Source: Daphnia pulex (lineage: Eukaryota > Arthropoda > Branchiopoda > Diplostraca > Daphniidae). From it: a stretch of DNA of 64,000 bases. Shown here piece by piece: positions 58,401 to 64,000 of this stretch (position 1 is its first letter; each line of letters opens with the position of its first letter). The notes beneath the pieces were generated by a model. That model was not told where the DNA came from. It made no database searches and saw only the letters and a program-made list of their open reading frames with translations. Made by a program: the position numbers and the translations under genes. The stretch lies in assembly GCF_021134715.1 (NCBI RefSeq), contig NC_060019.1, positions 6,758,001 to 6,822,000 on the forward strand, given 5' to 3'.

Positions 58401-59299
58401 AGTGAACAAAAGTACGAAACGCGAAACTGAAGACGAAAAACACACTTGCAACCACGTTAGCGGATGCTCGTGCTGCTTGTGTTTTCATGTTAGGAAGCTC
58501 ATTCTAGTGGTATTTTTTGGTTAATTCATTTCGTTCCGTCCCTTCGTTCCCTTTGTTTTCTGAAAGCAATACATGTTAATTTACTGTAGGGATTACTCCT
58601 TAGTGTAAGGTGTTTTCACTGGTAGTGAAGTGAATTAATGTTTCAAATTTATTCATAATGAACTTGATTACCGCTCGAATATGAATATTAAAAGCGAATT
58701 GGCCAAAGCTATTAAAACTCTTGGAGCAATCAAAAGATGAACGATGTGGTGTGTAACGAAAAAGGACAGGAATTATCAAATCACTCGAGTGTACATTTAG
58801 ATGTAGGCTACATATTTTCAAAATTCTTTGGTTGACGCAGAGGAATCTAATCTATGGAAATATCTATATAACAATATAGAAAATGATGTAATATGAATAT
58901 TTATTGTAGAACGGAGACGTGCTTGATCACTATATTTGCTGTCGTGAGAAATGTGAAATGTAAACCAGCCTTGTCCCTCCTGCATAAAAGATAACATTAG
59001 TTTAGGAAATAAACCCACGTAAAGCAAAAAAATATAATACTAGGACTACTATAAATGTCCTGTGGTTTTTCACTCGATTAATTATACGAATTCCCAGTTA
59101 ACAAATTATGAAAAGAGCATTGCATGAATATGTCCCCGGCAACACTAAGAGATATTCTGTAGCTAGAACTAAAAATTGCAATTCTTTAAAAAGACATGTA
59201 CAGAGCTGTGTTGAAGGAAGCAAAGAGTTTTAATTTGTTAAGTTGATAATAACAATGTTGACAACTGGAAAATCACAATTCAATATAATCACAATGGAT
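58401..59299. other. No recognisable gene
   Basis: The stretch is A/T-rich with no supported feature. Any LTR of the decayed Gypsy element would be expected in its first part but was not found. Confidence 0.4.
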
Positions 59300-60748
59300 G
59301 ATTCAAAAAGTTGGTCCACAATTCCCAGAATATATGATGCTAACACATGAAATGAAGGGAATTTTACCGATCAAATGGCACACCAATTACCTTGCCAGGT
59401 ACTATTTTTTTTATATATATGTGACGAACTTTGTCTGAAGTTTACATTATAACAGGTTCTTTGGAATCCCCGATGGACAAAAGGACTTGGATTAACTGGG
59501 GGAGAGGAGCATGAACAAAAATTCTCAAAGTTGTATCGTTATGCCTATGTTCTCAAGCTTCTGTCAAAAATTAGTAAGATAGCTTAAACGAAATTATATA
59601 ATGATACTTCTTATTTGTGTAACTGTACAGTATTTAGACAGATCCGATTTCCTAACATTAGCCATTCTCTATTGGAACTGGAATAAAATTCAGACAATGC
59701 CATTCCTCTTACGCAAAAAATTGGAGAGGGTGAGTAAATATTTAATGTAATTAATGTATTTAATGTAATTATCAATATTTACAGATACATTTATGTATAT
59801 AGGCTAGAAAGGAAATAAGAGAAAGCAATGTAAAACTTGATGAACTGTTGCAATCAAAAAACATAAAATATTCTTATCTCCCATTGATTTATAATGAGCG
59901 TGAGAGAAAAGCTAAAGAAACTATTAACCAACGAAGAACTAGGAATACTCCTGTTGACAAATTAAGATGCTGGAAGGTTATTATGTTCAACTGAAAACAG
60001 TTGCCATAAAAATACCTAAAGAAGCAGGTAATTTATTCTCAAGTATGCCGGAATTTCTTGTCTTTAAACAAAACTTTTACATATTCAGAAAACTCGAAGA
60101 CTCGGACTAAGATGAGGCGGATTTTAACTGAAACTAAGAAAAAAGCTCTAGAAACGATAGAACTTCTAAATTCAAAGAATGAAGACCTGGAAATCTATTA
60201 CAAGAATTTCAATAAAGGGGTTTTTCCTTTGGAAGCAGCTATAAATGAAAACGATACTCAGTTTCCAACACGTAAACGTATCATAAGCATAATTTATTCG
60301 TACAATAATTAAATTAATTATTTTTACAGTTTCCTATGCCGATAAATATCACGTTGTTGATTGTTGGATGCTCTTGCAAAGAGCGAACGAGGAAGTTATA
60401 CTGACCAAGAACGAAATGATCAACTACGTTCGATTTCTAACTGAGAAACGTTTATCATTGAAACAACCAGCACATTCCAAAGAAGAGGAAAAAGCATTTA
60501 GAAAAGGAAAAAAAGCCATGGCACATTCAGAAATTGAACGGATTAATTCACAAATTCAACTGTGTCTCGAAATATTTAATTTTAATTGTAACGACGATTT
60601 TTCTAATTTCACACGTGTTATTGATTCAAACTATGACACAGAATTGGAATTTGAAACTTCTGAGGAAGAAACTGAAAATCCTACCACTGAACTTTATATT
60701 CTTCTAGTGAAGAACAAGAAAATCTGTCTAATGACTGATGATCATTAA
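59300..60748 (+). pseudogene. KDZ-superfamily-like transposase exons
   Basis: Exon-like blocks separated by short introns encode parts of a KDZ (Kyakuja-Dileera-Zisupton) transposase. Block 59456-59573 has NPRWTKGLGLTGGEEHEQKF, matching the conserved GxGLxDGE..E motif. Block 59631-59729 has FLTLAILYWNWNKI, and 59803 onward is a charged coil. Blocks 60058-60312 and 60368-60748 are long charged helices ending in an acidic tail. The first splice leaves one spare base that does not fit the next block, so the gene is probably decayed. The catalytic N-terminal part with the first acidic residues is not seen. Confidence 0.55.
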
Positions 60749-60894
60749 AATATACTTTTCTGAGGATAAACTTGATTTCAAATCTAAAAACGAAATAAAT
60801 TTATGTAACAAATAAATTAATATTTACTGTATTAGAATAAAATTAAGTATGGGAGAGATAAGGAGATGGCTTACCCTTTGTTAAGTCAAGCAGT

Positions 60895-61455
60895 CGATAT
60901 TTTTTCCCCTCCCCCTCCCTAGAAGACGAATTCGACTGCGCTGCACCTTTCGGCGAGCTCCGGAAGCATTTCCCAGTAGTTTTCCCCCATTCACGTTTTG
61001 AACCATACTGCCAATACCGCCAAGTAAAGCAATGCTTCAGTTACATCTTTGAAATCATGACATTAATTTTTTTGACTCCAAGCTCAGTGCAATCATTCGT
61101 CACCTCTAGAGATTTGACGAAATTTGCAACTGAAGATGAGGAACAACTTCAATATGCACTTTTAAGTTATAGAACACCATCGACGATTAGTTCCATCCCT
61201 CTACAAAGAAAATTTGAATAATCAACTATTTCCGTAAATTCACAGATAAGGAGATGGGCCACTCTGTGTAAAGTCCAGCAGTCGACTTTTTCCCCCCTCA
61301 TTTTCGACTGTCCTGCTCCTTTCGGCGAGCTCCGGAAGCTTTACCTTACTTGGCGGTAGGGGCGGTCCTGAAGAGGGAGAACTACTGGGAAACGCTTCCG
61401 GAGCTCGCCGAAAGGAGCAGGGTAGTCGAAAAGAAGGAGGAGGGGGGGGGGGAAA
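60895..61455. repeat. TIR element with 80-90 bp inverted repeats and an inner copy
   Basis: The left arm contains CTTTCGGCGAGCTCCGGAAG and TTTCCCAGTAGTT. The right arm, about 61368-61455, is its inverse, with CTTCCGGAGCTCGCCGAAAG. A third, direct copy of the left arm starts at 61244 with AGATAAGGAGATGG. Inner and right copies face each other over a short spacer and form a strong palindrome. It is probably a foldback or MITE-type element. Confidence 0.65.
61060..61221 (+). other. Short open frame between repeat arms
   Basis: The frame encodes SVQSFVTSRDLTKFATEDEE and ends QRKFE at TAA 61221. It lies between the repeat arms at 60.9 and 61.25 kb. No family recognised; composition is protein-like. 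Confidence 0.3.
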
Positions 61456-61539
61456 TCTACTTCTTCTATATCTTACCTTTCCGTTTTACAATTAAGCCAC
61501 ATTTCTTTACGTGTCATTGATTCCAAATTTAATTTAAAG

Positions 61540-61899
61540 AGCGCCATCGTAGCTACGGGAGACATTTTTATTATACCCCATCACGATCTACTTCTTCCGG
61601 TGGAGCCCATAGAAATTAAAACAGTGAAATGCTACGATTGCGGAGAAACCATTCTTGCGTGTGACAGAGAGCATGCGGCCTCTCATCTAAGGTATAATAT
61701 ATTCAAAATAAAATCGTAAAAATTACATGTTAACGAAGTGTTAAGTAGGGAAGACGATGCTTTTCACCCAGAAGGTGCTAAGAAAAATTACACTAGGATT
61801 AGAGGTGAAAAAGAAAAAGATTCGCAATTGGAAGGAATTAAAGATCCTGATGGAGGAAAAGATTTTGAAGATCTTTTAGCGGATAAAACCGATGAATAA
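61540..61899 (+). CDS. Two-exon fragment with a C2HC-like zinc site
   Basis: Blocks 61540-61691 and 61749-61899 join in frame (GT at 61692, AGTAG before 61749) and end at TAA. The first encodes GDIFIIPHHDLLLPVEPIEI and CYDCGETILACDREHAASHL, a CxxC...C...H arrangement that could bind zinc. The second is acidic (GIKDPDGGKDFEDLLADKTD). No start codon or upstream exon is clear; the preceding TTTAAAG could be an acceptor. It is not recognised, and may be the C-terminal part of a transposon-linked gene. Confidence 0.4.
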
Positions 61900-62090
61900 T
61901 TTCTCTTTACTGCTCGGATTAAGTCTATCAAAACAATGGATAATGTTTTTTACTGCTCGTTATCTGGTGCAACCTGACGACCGATAATTTTTACAAAGAA
62001 TAAACAAAGAATAAAGTATGTAGTGTGATATCAAATTATACAAGTTTGTGCATTGCCATATCCTATTTCTGACATTTAAAAAACATCAAA

Positions 62091-62954
62091 TATAGGGGAG
62101 AACGGGGTCATGATGGACACGGGTCATATTGGACAAATGTAATTATTCCCTCAGTTCAGAAGATAAAATTTAATTTTTTAATTTTTTATGTAGAATTTAG
62201 TGTTTTACATCACGGATAAACTTTTTATTGAGATCGCGTGATTATTTTGGATGTTATCCCAAATTAGATATAATAGGGGCGTTTGATGTAATTGTTTTCC
62301 ATTTCAATAGCAAAAAAATAACATAAAAACGTGATACCTTAATAAACAAATTATAGATAATACCATGGCATTCATTCTTTTATGTTTACCGTAAAAATTA
62401 CATTTTAATGTGAAGTAAATTAAAAATATAAGCAAAATACAAAAAAGTGTAGGGTTGGGTCAGATTGGACAGCAGTTTTAGGGGTGTATTTGGACAATGC
62501 TAACTATAGCAGTGGGAGGAGTTTAGTAGCCTTAGTGCCCAAATTTCCGTAAAATGTCCAATCTATCCCCCTCTTTACAGAAACACTCATAACTTTTAAG
62601 TTTTTTACACGACTTTATCCATTTTAGCGTGGATGACTAAAGAATGGACGGAAAATTCGAAAATATTTTTTTTAAATTTTTGTCATTGAATATTGTACCT
62701 TTAACTAGCACTGTCCAATCCCATACATAGCCTGTCCAGTTTGACCCCACGTTTTTTCGCGAAGGTACAAAATTTGACTTTGTAAAAACCGTTACAACTC
62801 CTTTATTTTCAAACGGAAAAAACAATAAAAAATAGGGTAGGTAGACAAGAGGATACTTTACAATGCATATAAAAATATTTCATAAAAAGTAAATACAAAA
62901 AGAAATAATTGAAAAATAAAAATTTTGTCCAAGATGACCCCGTTCTCCCCTATG
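62091..62954. repeat. TIR element, about 860 bp, with TGGACA motifs
   Basis: The left end ATAGGGGAGAACGGGGTCAT and the right end ATGACCCCGTTCTCCCCTAT are perfect inverted repeats over 20 bp and extend with mismatches into TGGACA. TGGACA/TGTCCA occurs about eight times inside, most next to GGGTCA-like words. No ORF of note. A 2 bp target duplication cannot be fixed exactly. Confidence 0.75.
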
Positions 62955-63314
62955 GATTCTTTTTCGTAATGAAAAGATTTTGCAACATTATTTACCAACC
63001 TACAAGATGTTGTAACTCAGCCCGGATAATCTGCTTAACCATTTCACTTCATTTATATAAGGATTTTGTACGAGAAACGTCAAGGAAATGTGAAATAACC
63101 AGCAGAGTGAATTGTGAGTAGTGTTCTTGTGAGGAAAAAAAAAATTTAGGGGTAGTTTCCTAATTTGACCGCTAGATGGCGGTGGCGTTTTTTAAAATTT
63201 GTTTTTTGTGGCACTTTCGGCGCGCCATAGTGTTCTTTTCCCTGCTTTGACAAACCAAATTCTATAGCTTATCATTCGATATTTATTTCTATTTATTTCC
63301 AATTTCATCTCCTT

Positions 63315-63920
63315 CCCTGGTAGCACGCCTCTATCTATAGGATGTACGTCGCCCATCTTTTCAGGCGAGTGAGATATCTTAACCCGACGTCCATAGGATT
63401 GCCTATGTCTATACTAATGTCGCGCTGTAAGACATCCAAATGGGTACGGCTTACAGCCGTCTTCAAAAGACTTAAATTTAAGCAAAAAGATAAAAAAGAA
63501 ACGTTCCTCGGTGGGCGCGAAACCACGTTCTTTGGAGTGGTACTCCAGTGCTCTACCCACTACACCACTTTCTATTACTTTCACCTATTTTGGTTCAACG
63601 GCTCTAAATTAATCTTAGCAGTTAAAATGATGAAAATTTAAAGTCCTTGTCTTCCTCATCTATCCTGTGGACAGATAATTTGGACATCTCACAGACGTCA
63701 TGTTACGTCTGTCTGCTGAACGTCTAATTTCTAGACACAAATGGATGTCCGTGATCGTATGAGAAACGTAGATCTATAGGACATCTATACGAAGATAGCA
63801 TAAGGCCGTAGAAAATTGAGTATCTATGTGATATCCAATTTAGGTTGTAGGTAGATCAGATTTGATTTAGACATTAAGACATCTATGTGATAGACGATGG
63901 ATGTCAGTGTGCTACCAGGG
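63315..63920. mobile_element. Nested TIR element, 606 bp, family B
   Basis: It begins CCCTGGTAGCACGC and ends GTGTGCTACCAGGG, inverted termini of at least 12 bp. The uninterrupted site exists at 42549-42560, which fixes the insertion borders to within the T run (2-3 bp duplication). The right half repeats GGACAT, GACATCTA and GACGTC words. A tRNA-like segment lies inside. No transposase; the class is unknown. Confidence 0.75.
63508..63572 (-). repeat. tRNA-like sequence inside the nested element
   Basis: On the minus strand TGGTGTAGTGGGTAGAGCAC fits pol III box A and the D-arm, TGGAGTACCACTCCA forms an anticodon-like stem-loop, and GGTTTCGCGCCC approximates box B. No paired acceptor stem is seen. 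It is tRNA-derived, possibly a captured or SINE-derived piece. Confidence 0.45.
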
Positions 63921-64000
63921 TTTAAAAATTACGATTAAACCACCTACCGACGAATTAGCGAAGAAAATTTCCGCGTTTTGGAGCAAGAAAAGATAATTTT

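Larger units (their letters stand above)
63160..64000. repeat. Second copy of TIR family A, split by another element
   Basis: TTTGACCGCTAGATGGCG at 63167 and AGTGTTCTTTTCCCTGCTTT near 63230 onward match the 42419-42678 element. The match is broken at 63314 and resumes at 63921 (AAAAATTACGATTAAACCAC). The right terminus lies beyond the window. Confidence 0.75.

Noticed and set aside
1..64000. CRISPR arrays, bacterial operons or contamination
   Set aside because: No regularly spaced repeats of that type and no intron-free operons; introns, LTR elements and TIR elements are eukaryotic.

Overview
The window looks like nuclear DNA of an arthropod, most likely a cladoceran crustacean such as Daphnia. 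The reasons are the short GT-AG introns, an insect/crustacean-type gustatory receptor gene built from six small exons, BEL/Pao and Gypsy LTR retrotransposons, many TIR elements, and a lack of dense gene packing. The species is an inference; no sequence tag proves it.

Layout. 1-0.7 kb: decayed Gypsy integrase. 2.4-2.9 kb: fragment of a CLPB/Skd3-like AAA+ gene. 4.8-7.4 kb: a TIR element, a gustatory-receptor pseudogene and a solo LTR in its former upstream region. 8.7-17.1 kb: a secreted expansin-like gene on the minus strand whose signal-peptide exon is split by a 7.35 kb BEL/Pao element with near-identical LTRs and a 5 bp target duplication. 18.1-19.8 kb: a gustatory receptor gene, the better-preserved paralogue of the 5-7 kb pseudogene. 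22.7-28.4 kb: a nearly intact Gypsy element with identical 172 bp LTRs and a 5 bp target duplication. 30.1-31.6 kb: a small secreted LysM-domain protein gene, not visible as a long ORF because it is spliced, whose 3' end runs antisense into a truncated SK-type potassium channel fragment. 32.6-33.3 kb: SK channel C-terminal exons and a GST first exon. 33.3-42.4 kb: long, low-complexity, microsatellite-rich DNA with one convincing but unidentified splice-flanked exon. 43.3-44.9 kb: a 112-residue unknown gene divergent from a myosin V tail fragment. 45-64 kb: mostly transposon remains: P-superfamily-like transposase, a 1.5 kb TIR element with a 10 bp target duplication and a possible Ulp1-like fragment, a decayed Gypsy element, KDZ-like transposase exons, and several TIR elements, one nested inside another.

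How it fits together. Few genes here look intact. The LysM gene and the 112-residue gene are the cleanest. The gustatory receptor has a problem only in its last exon. The expansin-like gene is well preserved on both sides of the BEL insertion, so that insertion is probably recent. Most other coding signals are remnants. No operon, CRISPR array or bacterial-type feature is present. All family assignments come from reading the translated sequence, not from searches.
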